DNA of 64,000 nucleotides from Bradyrhizobium guangzhouense (GCF_004114955.1 NZ_CP030053.1:6014001-6078000), one strand, 5' to 3'. Counted from the first letter of the stretch, positions 16,648 to 25,695 are shown. Numbers and translations are program-made. The notes: generated from the sequence alone by a model not told the origin.

Positions 16648-19479
16648 TTACGCCGCTGCCCGGCTCAGCTCGGAGGCGCCGGCGGCGCCCGCGGTCTGCT
16701 CCTTCAGCGCCGCGATCAGACCGGGACGGTCGAACTTGGCGACATAGTCGTGGAAGCCGGCCTGACGGCCGCGCTCGATCGCGGCCGGCGACACCAGGGC
16801 GGAGAGGCCGATGATCGGCATCGAGCCCAGATTGCTGTCGGAGCGGATCGTTTCCGCGAACTCGAACCCGTTCATGTCGGGCATCTCGATGTCGGTCAGC
16901 ACCACGTCGAAGGTCTGCGCACGCAGCGCGGCGAGGCCTTCCTGCGCGGTCGGCGCGGTGCGGACGCGGTAGCCGGCGGCCTTCAGCACCGGGGCCAGCA
17001 TGTTGCGGAAGAAGGCACTGTCGTCGACCAGCAGCACCGACTGCGAGTGCATCGACGGCTTCATCTCCTTGCGGGTGAACCAGTCGGCGAACGCCATCGG
17101 CAGGAAGTGGCCGACGTCGATCACCTCGGTGGCCTGGCCCTTGATCACGGCCGAGCCGAGGATGCCGGAAGCCGAGCCGCCGACCTCGATGTTGAGGCGC
17201 TCCTCGACGATGTCGATGATCTCGTCGACGACCAGGCCCATGGAGCGGCCGTCATCGGCGAACACCAGGATCGGCTGGGCGCCCTGGCTTGCGATGGTGA
17301 CGCCGTCCATGGCCACCAGCGGCATCAGCTGCTCGCGGTACTGCACCATGTAGCGGCCGTTCGAGAACTCGATCTTGTCGGCCGGCAGCTCTTCCAGGCG
17401 GGTGACGAGACCGAGCGGGACCGCCTTGGGCTGGGACGAGCCGGCACGGAACACGAGCAGCGAGGTGGTCTGCTCGCCCGAGCCGATATGATGGCCGCTG
17501 TTGTCGTCGGCCAGGTCATGGGCCGAGGAGCCGGCGGCGCCGAGCGCCTTGGCAATGCCGTTGGGGTCGATGATCATGATGACGGCGCCATCGCCCAGGA
17601 TGGTATTGCCCGAGAACATGTCGATGTGACGCAGTTTGGTCGACATCGGCTTGACCACGATTTCTTCGGTGTGGAACACGCCGTCGACGACGATGCCGAA
17701 GGTCTGGCTGCCGACCTGCGTGACCACGATGAAGCCGTTCTCGGGATCGGAGGCCGCGCCGTCGTCGATCTTGAGGAGCTTCTTCAGGTGGATCAGCGGC
17801 AACAGCTTGTTGCGCAGGCGCAGGACCGCCGTGTCCTTGATGCGCTCGATGCGGTGCTCGCTATTGGCGCGGGCGCGGACCAGCTCGACCACCGAGAGCT
17901 GCGGGATCGCGAAGCGGTCGCCGGCGGCCTCGACGATCAGGGCCGAGACGATGGCGAGCGTCAGCGGGATCTTGATGGTGACGGAGGATCCCTCACCGGC
18001 CACCGACTTGATGTCGATGGTGCCGCCGATCTGGTCGATATTGGTGCGGACCACGTCCATGCCGACGCCGCGGCCCGAGACCGAGGTGATGGCGGCCGCG
18101 GTGGAGAAGCCCGGCGCGAAGATGAACTTGTGGATCTGGGCTTCGCTCATCTTCTCGAGCTCGGCCTCGGAGACGAGACCGGAGGAGAGCGCCTTGGCCT
18201 TGATCTTCTCGGTGTTGAGGCCGCGGCCATTGTCGGCGATGCAGATGATGATGTGGCCGCCCTCGTGATAGGCGGAGAGGCGGATGGTGCCCTGCTCGCC
18301 CTTGCCGCTGGCCAGGCGCTCGGCGGGGGTCTCCAGGCCATGATCGGCGGAGTTGCGCACCATGTGGGTGAGCGGGTCCTTGATCAGGTCGAGCACCTGG
18401 CGGTCGAGCTCGGTGTCGGCGCCGTGCATCTCCAGCTCGATCTGCTTGCCGAGTTCGCTCGAGAGGTCGCGGACGATGCGGGGCAGCTTCTGCCAGGCAT
18501 TGCCGATCGGCTGCATGCGCGTCTTCATGACGCCTTCCTGCAGCTCGGCGGTGACGTTGGAGAGGCGCTGCAGCGGCACCTTGAACTCGGTGTCCTCGTT
18601 GCGCCTCGAGATCTCCAGGAGCTGGTTGCGGGTCAAGACCAGCTCGGAGACCATGGTCATCAAATGCTCCAGCGTATCCACGTTGACGCGGATCGACTGG
18701 TTGGCGATGCTGGCGCCTTCGCCGGCATTCTCGTCGGCCATCGACTTCTTCGGCGCGGCCTTCTCCTTGGGCGCCTTCACGTCCTTCGCGGCCGGCGCTT
18801 CAGCCGCAGGCTCTTCGGCCTTCACTTCGGCCCTGGCAACCGGCGCTTCGATCGCGGTCTCGCGGAAGGCGCGCTCGAGCTCGTCGAGCGAGACCTCGCC
18901 GGGACGCAAGGGGCGCTCCAGGGTCTGGTCGATCAACGAGCCCGTGGTCATCTCTTTGGCGGGAGCGGCGGCGGGTGCAGCGGCGACTGGCGCTTCCGGC
19001 ACCAGCGGCGGAGCCTCGGCGACGGGAGCAGCGGCGCCTGCGGCCGGCATCGGCTGCGCCGAGCCTGACGCGATCGGCGAAGCCGACGCTGACATCGCCG
19101 CCATGCCCTGCTCGACCATCGCTTCGAGCTTGTCGATGAGATCGCGGTCGTTCCCCTCGGGCTCGGCTTCGGTCGCCTCCAGGCCTGCCAGGATCTCCTT
19201 GATGCGGTCGATCGAGGACAGGATCACCGTCACGGCCTGGCCGGTCACCGGCATGCCGTCGCGGAATTTGCCCATCAGGGTCTCGCCGGCATGCGCCAGC
19301 GCTTCAAGCCGCGGCAAGCCAAGGAAGCCGCACGTCCCCTTGATGGTGTGAACCAGGCGGAAGATGTTATCCAGTATCTTGGCGTTGTTCGGCTCCTGCT
19401 CGAACTTCACCAGCTGATTGTCGACGGTGTCCAGGCTCTCGCTGGTCTCCGTCAGAAACTCCCGCAACAGATCATCCAT
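16648..19479 (-). CDS. cheA: Chemotaxis histidine kinase CheA with fused C-terminal receiver domain
   Basis: 943 residues, longer than a typical CheA because of an added receiver. Domains in order: HPt (1-110) with the phosphorylated His near residue 44 in IFRLVHTIKGTCGFLGL; an Ala/Pro-rich linker; dimerisation helices; an HATPase with HMVRNSADHGLE, IADNGRGLN and SGRGVGMDVVR; a CheW-like domain, apparently with a second copy; and a receiver at about 815-943 with LLVDDSAFFRNML and the Asp in DVVLTDIEMPDMNGFEFA. It autophosphorylates in response to receptors and passes phosphate to CheY and CheB. The fused receiver may act as a phosphate sink, as in other CheA-REC hybrids. Confidence 0.96.
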   Translation of the reverse strand: MDDLLREFLTETSESLDTVDNQLVKFEQEPNNAKILDNIFRLVHTIKGTCGFLGLPRLEALAHAGETLMGKFRDGMPVTGQAVTVILSSIDRIKEILAGLEATEAEPEGNDRDLIDKLEAMVEQGMAAMSASASPIASGSAQPMPAAGAAAPVAEAPPLVPEAPVAAAPAAAPAKEMTTGSLIDQTLERPLRPGEVSLDELERAFRETAIEAPVARAEVKAEEPAAEAPAAKDVKAPKEKAAPKKSMADENAGEGASIANQSIRVNVDTLEHLMTMVSELVLTRNQLLEISRRNEDTEFKVPLQRLSNVTAELQEGVMKTRMQPIGNAWQKLPRIVRDLSSELGKQIELEMHGADTELDRQVLDLIKDPLTHMVRNSADHGLETPAERLASGKGEQGTIRLSAYHEGGHIIICIADNGRGLNTEKIKAKALSSGLVSEAELEKMSEAQIHKFIFAPGFSTAAAITSVSGRGVGMDVVRTNIDQIGGTIDIKSVAGEGSSVTIKIPLTLAIVSALIVEAAGDRFAIPQLSVVELVRARANSEHRIERIKDTAVLRLRNKLLPLIHLKKLLKIDDGAASDPENGFIVVTQVGSQTFGIVVDGVFHTEEIVVKPMSTKLRHIDMFSGNTILGDGAVIMIIDPNGIAKALGAAGSSAHDLADDNSGHHIGSGEQTTSLLVFRAGSSQPKAVPLGLVTRLEELPADKIEFSNGRYMVQYREQLMPLVAMDGVTIASQGAQPILVFADDGRSMGLVVDEIIDIVEERLNIEVGGSASGILGSAVIKGQATEVIDVGHFLPMAFADWFTRKEMKPSMHSQSVLLVDDSAFFRNMLAPVLKAAGYRVRTAPTAQEGLAALRAQTFDVVLTDIEMPDMNGFEFAETIRSDSNLGSMPIIGLSALVSPAAIERGRQAGFHDYVAKFDRPGLIAALKEQTAGAAGASELSRAAA

Positions 19480-19609
19480 GAAAACAGGCCTTCATACAGG
19501 GAGGGCGCGCACGAAACGTGATGCGCCAGATCGGAATGAGGCCAGCTTCACCGCAAAGCGTTTAATATTGGTTGAGTATGTGCAAAAGAACGGAACCAAC
19601 AAAGAGATA

Positions 19610-19636
19610 AGGCGCTCCGGACAAGCCGAAGCGCCT
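19610..19636 (-). terminator. Probable terminator downstream of chpT
   Basis: On the minus strand AGGCGCT pairs with AGCGCCT, with an inner CGG/CCG pairing, followed by a T-rich stretch (TTATCTCTTTGTT). It lies about 40 bp beyond the chpT stop and before cheA, suggesting that chpT and the che genes are separate transcripts. Confidence 0.55.
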
Positions 19637-19675
19637 CGTAAAGGATCGATTAACGCTTGAGAGCGATGCGCTCGT

Positions 19676-20329
19676 TTACGAAGCGGTAACGATGACGGCT
19701 TCGCCTTCCAGCTTGAGCGTCACGGTGAGCCCGCAGGCCTGCGCCAGCAGCCGCGTGTAATAAGGCTGGATCGCGTGAGCGTCGGCTGCCGGGCCACGCT
19801 CGCCGCTGAGCAGCTCGGAGATATTCTGCGGCAGGCGGGCATTGTGTCCGGTCGCGGTGATGCGGAAGCTCATCGTCTCGCCCTCGCCGATCGGATCGAC
19901 CGTCAGCATGCCGCCGCGCGGGATCGTGTGCTGGGAGACGACCAGCATATTGAGCAGCAGCTTGACGCGATTCTTCGGCAGCAGCAGACGCGGCAGATTC
20001 CATGTGATCGTGCACTTGCCGTCCTCGATGTGGCCCTTCGCCATGGTCTGGGCATCGCCGAGGTCGATCTGGGCTCCCGAGGAGCCGGCCGCGCCGAAGG
20101 CGAGACGGCAGAACTGCAGGCGGGCGGAGGCGGTCTTGGCGCTCTTGCGGATCAGGTCGAGGGCGAATTCGCGGTCCTCGGGCTTGGGATCGTCATCGAG
20201 CACTTCAAGCCCATTGACGATGGCGCCGACCGGGCTGATGAGATCGTGACAGACCCGCGAGCACAGCAGGGCCGCGAGTTCGAGCATGTCGGGAGCAGAA
20301 GCGGTAGCTGAAGACGGAGCGTCAGACAT
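19676..20329 (-). CDS. chpT: Histidine phosphotransferase ChpT
   Basis: 217 residues from ATG at 20329, preceded by AGGA; a longer in-frame start lacks a good site. The H-box is LCSRVCHDLISPVGAIVNGL, with the phosphorylated His at residue 28. A degenerate HATPase-like domain follows with no intact N- or G-boxes, as expected for ChpT, which does not bind ATP. ChpT takes phosphate from the hybrid kinase CckA and delivers it to CtrA and CpdR, controlling the cell cycle. Its presence upstream of cheA, and with ctrA about 12 kb away, fits a shared motility/cell-cycle locus. Confidence 0.93.
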   Translation of the reverse strand: MSDAPSSATASAPDMLELAALLCSRVCHDLISPVGAIVNGLEVLDDDPKPEDREFALDLIRKSAKTASARLQFCRLAFGAAGSSGAQIDLGDAQTMAKGHIEDGKCTITWNLPRLLLPKNRVKLLLNMLVVSQHTIPRGGMLTVDPIGEGETMSFRITATGHNARLPQNISELLSGERGPAADAHAIQPYYTRLLAQACGLTVTLKLEGEAVIVTAS

Positions 20330-20505
20330 AAAGGGTTCCTGGAATTGCACGGCGCGGACGCGGCGAATCACGCATGGCTTGGACTGTCGCTGCGGGTTCT
20401 ATCATTCGCCAGCCCGTGGCAGGAAGCTTGCGATAGGTTCGAAGCGGCCATAAGGGGACACGGGCGAATCACGTGAACAGGGGCAAACTTGCCGATGAAT
20501 GAGGC

Positions 20506-21333
20506 ATGCAGGTGAGGATCATCGACGGCGAGGCCGCTGGTCGGCTGATGGAGCCCCTGACCGCGCTAGTGGTGCAGGCCGGCGAGGCGATCCTCGGCGT
20601 CAACCGCTCCGCGATGCGGGTCGATGGCAAGCAGGACGGCTCGCCTGTCACCGAGGCCGACCTCGCCGCCGACCGGATCATTGCCGAGGGCCTCGCCCGG
20701 CTTGCGAACGACGTGCCGACGCTCTCGGAAGAGCGAACCCATCTCGCCTCGCCGCCGTTTCGCGGCAGCTTCTTCCTGATCGATCCACTTGACGGCACCA
20801 AGGAATTCGTCGCCGGCCGCGACGAATTCACCGTCAATCTCGCCCTGGTCACCGAGGGCGTGCCGCTGCTCGGCATCGTCAGCGCGCCCGCGCTCGGGCT
20901 GCTCTGGCGCGGCATCGTCGGCCGCGGCGCCGAGCGCGTGACATTTGACGGCACCACCATCGGCACCACCGAGCCGATCCGGACCCGCAAGCTACCCGGG
21001 CATGGCGAGCCCTGGATCGCGGCGGTGAGCCGTTCGCATGGCGACCCCAAAAGCGAAGCCTTCATCGACGCAAGACCCAACGCCGTCAGAAAGACCTGTG
21101 GCTCGGCCGTGAAGTTCGGCCGGATCGCGGAGGGCAGTGCCGACATCTACCCCCGCTTCGGGCCGACCTGCGAATGGGATGTCGGGGCGGGGTGCGCCGT
21201 GGTGACGGCCGCCGGCGGCAAGGTGACCGACGGCCAAGGCGGCGAGATCAGGTTCGGGGAGCGCGGTGACACCGGTTTCATCATCCCCGATTTCATCGCC
21301 TGGGGCGATGTCCGGGCGGTAGCAACCTACTGA
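20506..21333 (+). CDS. cysQ: 3'(2'),5'-bisphosphate nucleotidase CysQ / inositol monophosphatase family
   Basis: 275 residues. The metal-binding motifs of the family are complete: the first acidic site near SPVTEADLAADRIIAEGL, the core FFLIDPLDGTKEFVAGRDEF, and the second site PTCEWDVGAGCAVVTAAGG. TKEF after DPLDG favours CysQ over inositol monophosphatases, which usually have TTNF. It is expected to dephosphorylate 3'-phosphoadenosine 5'-phosphate produced during sulfate assimilation. Its stop overlaps by 7 bp the stop of the convergent YHS gene. Confidence 0.92.
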   Translation: MQVRIIDGEAAGRLMEPLTALVVQAGEAILGVNRSAMRVDGKQDGSPVTEADLAADRIIAEGLARLANDVPTLSEERTHLASPPFRGSFFLIDPLDGTKEFVAGRDEFTVNLALVTEGVPLLGIVSAPALGLLWRGIVGRGAERVTFDGTTIGTTEPIRTRKLPGHGEPWIAAVSRSHGDPKSEAFIDARPNAVRKTCGSAVKFGRIAEGSADIYPRFGPTCEWDVGAGCAVVTAAGGKVTDGQGGEIRFGERGDTGFIIPDFIAWGDVRAVATY

Positions 21334-21860
21334 CTGAGCTTGTCCTGCAGCGCCGGCCAGCGCTTGCCGACCTCATACAGGAAGCGTTCGGGGTCTTTGG
21401 TGAAGGCGTCGCGGTTGTCTTCGCGGCTGAACAGATACAGCCGCTGTGCCGAGATGGCGTAGAAGCGGGGATTGCCGGCGATGGTCACGCCGCGCGCAAT
21501 GTCGACGGGGTCATAGCCGCCGAACTGCGGTCCGTAGACTTCGGGATGTGCCAAAAATTCCGCCCGGTTGCCCTCGTTGCGGAAGCGCCAGACCGCGCCC
21601 CAGAGATTGGCCTCGAACTCCGCCGTCCCTTGCTCGGCTCCGCCATCGACGAAATAGGCCACGGGGTCGAAGCCTTCGATGGCGACGCCCGAGAAGCGAT
21701 TGACGACGATGCGCTCGGTGGTGGCAGCTCGTGCAGGCAACCAGGACAGGCCGAGCCAAATGCCCGCCAACAGGCAGACCAGACGGCCGATCAAGGCAAT
21801 TCCGGGGCGCAAAGGGCTATCTTCCTGCCGTTGTGCCGTCATAGTTGCTGCGGATAACAT
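21327..21860 (-). CDS. YHS domain protein, probably exported
   Basis: 177 residues. An N-terminal hydrophobic stretch (IALIGRLVCLLAGIWLGLSW) ending PARAA looks like a signal peptide or anchor. The YHS domain follows: VAIEGFDPVAYFVDGGAEQG, then FRNEGNRAEFLAHPEVYGPQ, GGYDPVDIARG and REDNRDAFTKDPERFL. YHS domains are thought to bind metal; this exported subgroup has no assigned role. Start choice between ATG at 21860 and 21842 is uncertain, and neither has a clear ribosome-binding site. Confidence 0.88.
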   Translation of the reverse strand: MLSAATMTAQRQEDSPLRPGIALIGRLVCLLAGIWLGLSWLPARAATTERIVVNRFSGVAIEGFDPVAYFVDGGAEQGTAEFEANLWGAVWRFRNEGNRAEFLAHPEVYGPQFGGYDPVDIARGVTIAGNPRFYAISAQRLYLFSREDNRDAFTKDPERFLYEVGKRWPALQDKLSQ

Positions 21861-21953
21861 CCGAGTCGAGGGGACATCCGGCGCAACCTAGAGCCGTGCC
21901 TAATAGCATCAGGTTAAGGGAAGCGGTCCGGGATCGATATCAGGGGTTCTTTT

Positions 21954-22562
21954 ATGACTTTCGCATCACGCCTTGCCGCAGTGGCGCTCATCGCGCTGGC
22001 TGGCTGGACCGTGCCGGCCTCCGCCCAGACGGCCGCGCCGCCGCCGGACCTGCCACCGCCGCAGCGGACCCCGAGCCCCAACACCTATGGACCGGAGGAA
22101 CTCGTCACCGCGGGCCATCGATTCTTCGGCAATGTCTCGCGCGGGCTCGCCTCGATCATCGAGAAGGCGGTCAGCCAATGGGGCCTGCCGAACGGCTACA
22201 TCCTCGGCGAGGAAGGCTCGGGCGCCTTCGTTGCGGGCCTGCGCTACGGCGAAGGCACGCTCTACACCAAGAACGCCGGCGATTTGCGCGTCTATTGGCA
22301 GGGTCCCTCGCTCGGCTTCGACTGGGGCGGCGACGGCGCGCGCACCATGACGCTGGTCTATAACCTGCCGGCCACCAACGCGATCTACCAGCGCTTCGCC
22401 GGCATCGACGGCTCGGCCTATATCATCGGCGGCTTCGGCATGACGGCGCTCACTGCCAACAACATCGTGCTGGTGCCGATCCGCTCCGGCCTGGGCTTAC
22501 GCCTCGGCGCCAATATCGGCTATCTGAAATACACGCCGCGGGCGACCTGGAACCCGTTCTAG
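21954..22562 (+). CDS. eipA: EipA-family periplasmic protein (DUF1134)
   Basis: 202 residues. A signal peptide (SRLAAVALIALAGWTVPASA) is followed by a Pro-rich segment and the DUF1134 domain with GYILGEEGSGAFVAGLRYGE, VYWQGPSLGFDWGGDGARTM and YIIGGFGMTALTANNIVLVP. The Brucella homologue EipA is a periplasmic envelope-integrity protein whose transcription is directly activated by CtrA. A single TTAA (21914) lies upstream here but not a full CtrA site, so the same regulation is only inferred. A hairpin follows the stop. Confidence 0.92.
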   Translation: MTFASRLAAVALIALAGWTVPASAQTAAPPPDLPPPQRTPSPNTYGPEELVTAGHRFFGNVSRGLASIIEKAVSQWGLPNGYILGEEGSGAFVAGLRYGEGTLYTKNAGDLRVYWQGPSLGFDWGGDGARTMTLVYNLPATNAIYQRFAGIDGSAYIIGGFGMTALTANNIVLVPIRSGLGLRLGANIGYLKYTPRATWNPF

Positions 22563-22606
22563 GTCCCCTCCTTCCCCTCCGGTTTCCGGATTCACGTTAA
22601 CAACAG

Positions 22607-22634
22607 GGCGGGGCTGGCTTTTTGCCGGCCCGCC
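22607..22634 (+). terminator. Possible terminator of eipA
   Basis: GGCGGGGCTGGC and GCCGGCCCGCC form an imperfect GC-rich hairpin with a TTTTT loop, about 45 bp after the stop. There is no immediate T-run; AATTTTT follows about 20 bp later. Confidence 0.35.
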
Positions 22635-22682
22635 ATGCATTGTCCTTGGTAAATTTTTCCTTGTCTGTTGGAGCTCTGACCC

Positions 22683-23978
22683 ATGGTCGAACCGATCATG
22701 TACCTGGCGATCGGTTTCCTGCTGTCGATGCTGTGCGGGCTCGCCATCGTGCCGCTGGTGCATAACCGCGCGGTGCGCCTGACCACGCGCCGGCTCGAGG
22801 CGGCGACGCCCTTGTCGATGGCGGAGATCCAGGCCGACAAGGACCAGCTCCGCGCCGAGTTCGCCATGTCGGCGCGGCGGCTCGAGATGAGCGTCGACCA
22901 GCTCAAGAACAAGACCACGAGCCAGCTTGCCGAGCTCGGCAAGAAGAGCGACGCCATCAACCGCATGAAGATCGAGCTCGGCGAGAAGAACGCCACGATC
23001 TTCGCGCTCGAGGCGCGCGAGAAGGCGGTGAAGGAGCAGCTCCGCGCCACCGAGGAGGAATTCAACACCAAGACCGAGGCGCTGCGCGAGGCCGAGATCG
23101 CGCTGAGCAACAAGCAGGGCGAGCTCGCCAAGATCAACTCCGAACTGTCGGACCGCTCGATGATGGCCGAGACCCGCCAGGTCGAGCTGGTCGCGGTGCG
23201 CGCCCAGATCGAGGAATTGAAGAATCGCGTCGGCGACGCCGAGAAGGAATTTGCCGCGACGCAGGCCCGCCTGACGCAGGAGCGCTCGGAATCAGAGACC
23301 GTCTCGCGCGAGCTCGGCGACGCGCGTGGCCGCGTCGAGAGCCTGAGCCAGCGTGTCACCGAGCTCGATCGCCAGCTCATCGTGCAGGTCAAGGAAGCCG
23401 AGATGCTCTCGGGGCGCGTTGCCGACCTCGAAGGCCGCCTCGCCACCCAGGGCAAGCTGCTGGCCGAGCGCGACTATGAGAACAACCAGCTGCGCCAGAC
23501 CAACGAGGGCGCCGAGCGCACCATCAAGGAGCTGCGCGTCGAGATCGCAGCCTTAAGCGGCGGCAAATCATCGGCCGCGATGGAGACGCTGCGCGCCGAG
23601 AAGGCCGCCCTCGAAGAGCAACTCCGCACCGCCCGCGACGAGCGCGCCAAGCTCCAGCGCGACATCAATGCGATCCAGCAGCAGGCCGAGAGCTCCTGGG
23701 CGACCGAGCGCATGGAGAATGCGCTGTTGCGCGAGCGCATCAACGACATCGCCGCCGAGGTGGCAAAGCTCGCGATGCAGCTCGAGGGCCCGAACTCGCC
23801 GATCGAGGCGCTGCTGGCGGCCGAAGCCGGCCAGCCGCCGAAGCCCGCGCCGCGCCCGGCCAATGGCGTCGCCACCAATGGCGCGGCAAGCCCCCTGCCC
23901 GAGGGCGGCGGAACGCTGGCCGAGCGCATCCGCGCGCTCCAGGCTCACGCCTCCCGCGCCCGCCAGCAGGGCGCGTAA
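22683..23978 (+). CDS. Membrane-anchored long coiled-coil protein, function unknown
   Basis: 431 residues. One N-terminal transmembrane helix (MYLAIGFLLSMLCGLAIVPL) is followed by about 330 residues of almost unbroken heptad-type sequence rich in E, K, R, L and A, for example KIELGEKNATIFALEAREKA and LRAEKAALEEQLRTARDERA. A Pro/Ala linker and a short C-terminal helix, GTLAERIRALQAHASRARQQ, finish the protein. I recognise no named family. The architecture suggests a cytoplasmic or periplasmic structural rod tethered to the inner membrane. It lies 120 bp after eipA on the same strand. Confidence 0.85.
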   Translation: MVEPIMYLAIGFLLSMLCGLAIVPLVHNRAVRLTTRRLEAATPLSMAEIQADKDQLRAEFAMSARRLEMSVDQLKNKTTSQLAELGKKSDAINRMKIELGEKNATIFALEAREKAVKEQLRATEEEFNTKTEALREAEIALSNKQGELAKINSELSDRSMMAETRQVELVAVRAQIEELKNRVGDAEKEFAATQARLTQERSESETVSRELGDARGRVESLSQRVTELDRQLIVQVKEAEMLSGRVADLEGRLATQGKLLAERDYENNQLRQTNEGAERTIKELRVEIAALSGGKSSAAMETLRAEKAALEEQLRTARDERAKLQRDINAIQQQAESSWATERMENALLRERINDIAAEVAKLAMQLEGPNSPIEALLAAEAGQPPKPAPRPANGVATNGAASPLPEGGGTLAERIRALQAHASRARQQGA

Positions 23979-24065
23979 GCGGCCCAAAACCCGGCCGCGC
24001 CGCCGAATTGTGACAGCAGCGGAAGGTTTTCCGGCCCCAGGCGGCCTGAAAAGCCGCCTGAAAAC

Positions 24066-24094
24066 TTGACACTGAAAGCCCGCACTTCTAAATC
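24066..24094 (+). promoter_or_regulatory. Probable sigma-70 promoter of tRNA-Val
   Basis: TTGACA (24066-24071) matches the -35 consensus exactly. With a 17-bp spacer the -10 position reads TAAATC. It lies about 50 bp before the expected start of the tRNA-Val transcript. Confidence 0.5.
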
Positions 24095-24149
24095 GCGGGC
24101 TCCGATGCGCCGGCCGGCCGAAAAGTCCGGCCGCCTGCATGATGGTCCC

Positions 24150-24224
24150 GGGCGCATAGCTCAGCGGGAGAGCGTTCCCTTCACACGGGAGAGGTCCAAG
24201 GTTCGATCCCTTGTGCGCCCACCA
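24150..24224 (+). tRNA. tRNA-Val (anticodon CAC)
   Basis: A 75-nt cloverleaf. The acceptor arms GGGCGCA and TGCGCCC pair perfectly, and the CCA end is encoded. The D arm is GCTC-AGCGGGA-GAGC. The anticodon stem TTCCC/GGGAG (with one G-T pair) encloses the loop TTCACAC, giving anticodon CAC, which reads GTG (Val). The T arm is CAAGG-TTCGATC-CCTTG. No integrated element follows it. Confidence 0.97.
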
Positions 24225-24454
24225 CGCTTCGCCAAAAGGCTCCGCGTGGCGCAGCCAAGCCCAATGATGGCGAAGCGTGTCCGGCGTCGCACGAAGAGCC
24301 TAGACGGACCGGGGCGTCTTGCTCCCGCTCCGATTAAAATGTCGAAAACAACCCCATGCACAGTAGCCGGCGTCGGTAGGATTAACGGGCTGTGAATTTT
24401 CCGAAAATCGGTTGACGCGTCGGGCAAAACAGCAGGCAGGCTGGGGCCATCCGC

Positions 24455-24937
24455 CTACCCGATCGCCAACACCTCGATCTCCTGCGCACCCGCGCCCACG
24501 ACATCGCCGACCGCCTTCCCCATCAGCGACTTCGCGACCGGGGCGACGAACGAGATCGAGCCCGCCTTCGGATCGGCTTCGTCCTCGCCGACGATGCGGT
24601 AGGTTTGGACGCGGCCATCGGCGCGGCTGAACGTCACCGTGCTGCCGAAAGAGACCACCTCGTTCGACGCGGGACTTGCGACGAGTTGCGCGGTGCGCAG
24701 CCGTTCGCCGAAATATCTGATATCGCGCAGCGGCACCGCCGACTGCCGGCGCTTTTCGTTGACGTCGTCGATGGCCTGCGCGGCCTCATAGGCTTCGCGC
24801 GCCTGATGGAGCTGCGTCTGCAAGGCCTGCAGGCCTGCTTCCGTCACGAGATTCGGATGCGGCGAGATCGGGCGATCCGGCAGCAACGTTTCGGACGCGG
24901 TCTCGGCGCTTTCTTCTTTGGTAAAGGCGACGCTCAA
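24455..24937 (-). CDS. GreA/GreB-type transcription elongation factor homologue
   Basis: 160 residues. The start is probably TTG at 24937, with AGGA about 8 bp upstream. The N-terminal coiled-coil finger contains TEAGLQALQTQLHQAREAYE. The C-terminal FKBP-like domain contains VSFGSTVTFSRADGRVQTYR, IVGEDEADPKAGSISFVAPV and AKSLMGKAVGDVV. Gre factors insert the coiled coil in the RNA polymerase secondary channel to trigger cleavage of backtracked RNA. The finger here lacks the usual acidic tip pair in the expected context, so this is likely a divergent paralogue rather than the housekeeping GreA. Confidence 0.87.
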   Translation of the reverse strand: MSVAFTKEESAETASETLLPDRPISPHPNLVTEAGLQALQTQLHQAREAYEAAQAIDDVNEKRRQSAVPLRDIRYFGERLRTAQLVASPASNEVVSFGSTVTFSRADGRVQTYRIVGEDEADPKAGSISFVAPVAKSLMGKAVGDVVGAGAQEIEVLAIG

Positions 24938-25033
24938 TTCGAATATCCTGTCGAACGGTGAACACCCTCTCCCAAGCGGAGAGAGGACCGCGAGTTCCCG
25001 GCTCGCATCGATTCAATCAAATTCCGTCGATCC

Positions 25034-25540
25034 TTATATCTCGAGTTCGACGAAACGACGCAGCTTGAAGACGAGGTCGGGCAGGGCCTGGCGGAATCGC
25101 GTCGCATTCTGGAAATTGGTCGAGAACGGCGCGAAGGTGATCATCGCATTCCAGTGCCTGTACCCGTAGACCGTGACCGAGACACCGGACGCCGGAAAGC
25201 CCTCGATCTTCCTGAGCTCGCCGAGCACGAGATCGGCGATCGCATCCGCCGGCAGAAGCCTCTTGCCGTCAGGCGTCAGGGGCGGACTGGCCGGCGCGGC
25301 CGGCTGCGCAAGCGCCGCCGCTTCATCGGATGCGCCGTCGGAGCCGCCACCGGGTGTGTTCTGCAGCTTCGGCGATTCCGCTTCGGGAATCTCGGGGACC
25401 ACCGCGGCTGGTCCCGCCGCGGGTGCGGCCGGAAGGAAGTCGGCAAGCAGCGGCGGGCTGGCGGCCTCTGCGCGCTTGTTGCCTCCCAGGATGCTGCTGA
25501 TCATCGCCACAAGGCCAGCATCCTTCGCGTCGTCGCTCAT
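25034..25540 (-). CDS. Hypothetical protein with Pro/Ala-rich linker
   Basis: 168 residues from an ATG with a GGGGGA ribosome-binding site. Residues 1-100 are low-complexity, rich in Ala, Pro and Ser. The last 65 residues look folded, with ADAIADLVLGELRKIEGFPA, GVSVTVYGYRHWNAMITFAP and FRQALPDLVFKLRRFVEL. I recognise no family. No signal peptide or membrane segment is visible. Downstream on the same strand lies the GreA-like gene, 97 bp away. Confidence 0.7.
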   Translation of the reverse strand: MSDDAKDAGLVAMISSILGGNKRAEAASPPLLADFLPAAPAAGPAAVVPEIPEAESPKLQNTPGGGSDGASDEAAALAQPAAPASPPLTPDGKRLLPADAIADLVLGELRKIEGFPASGVSVTVYGYRHWNAMITFAPFSTNFQNATRFRQALPDLVFKLRRFVELEI

Positions 25541-25695
25541 CTGATCATCCCCCCTGGCCCTCGCCTACTGTAACACCGGCACCGGAGGCCGCCACTGGGG
25601 CCGCTGATCAGATCACGCCATCACTCCTGCATGGCTCCCGTCAGGTTCCACCATGGCGCGATGCGGGTGCACACCGCGCCATTGGGGCAATCCTT

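Noticed and set aside
16642..19068. A very long open frame (over 800 codons) on the plus strand opposite cheA
   Set aside because: High-GC codon use in cheA leaves the opposite strand free of stops. The translation is rich in Asp, His, Arg and Gly without any domain, and cheA has full motifs.
24150..24454. tRNA-Val as an integration site for a genomic island
   Set aside because: No duplicate of the tRNA 3' end, no integrase and no change of gene content downstream were seen.
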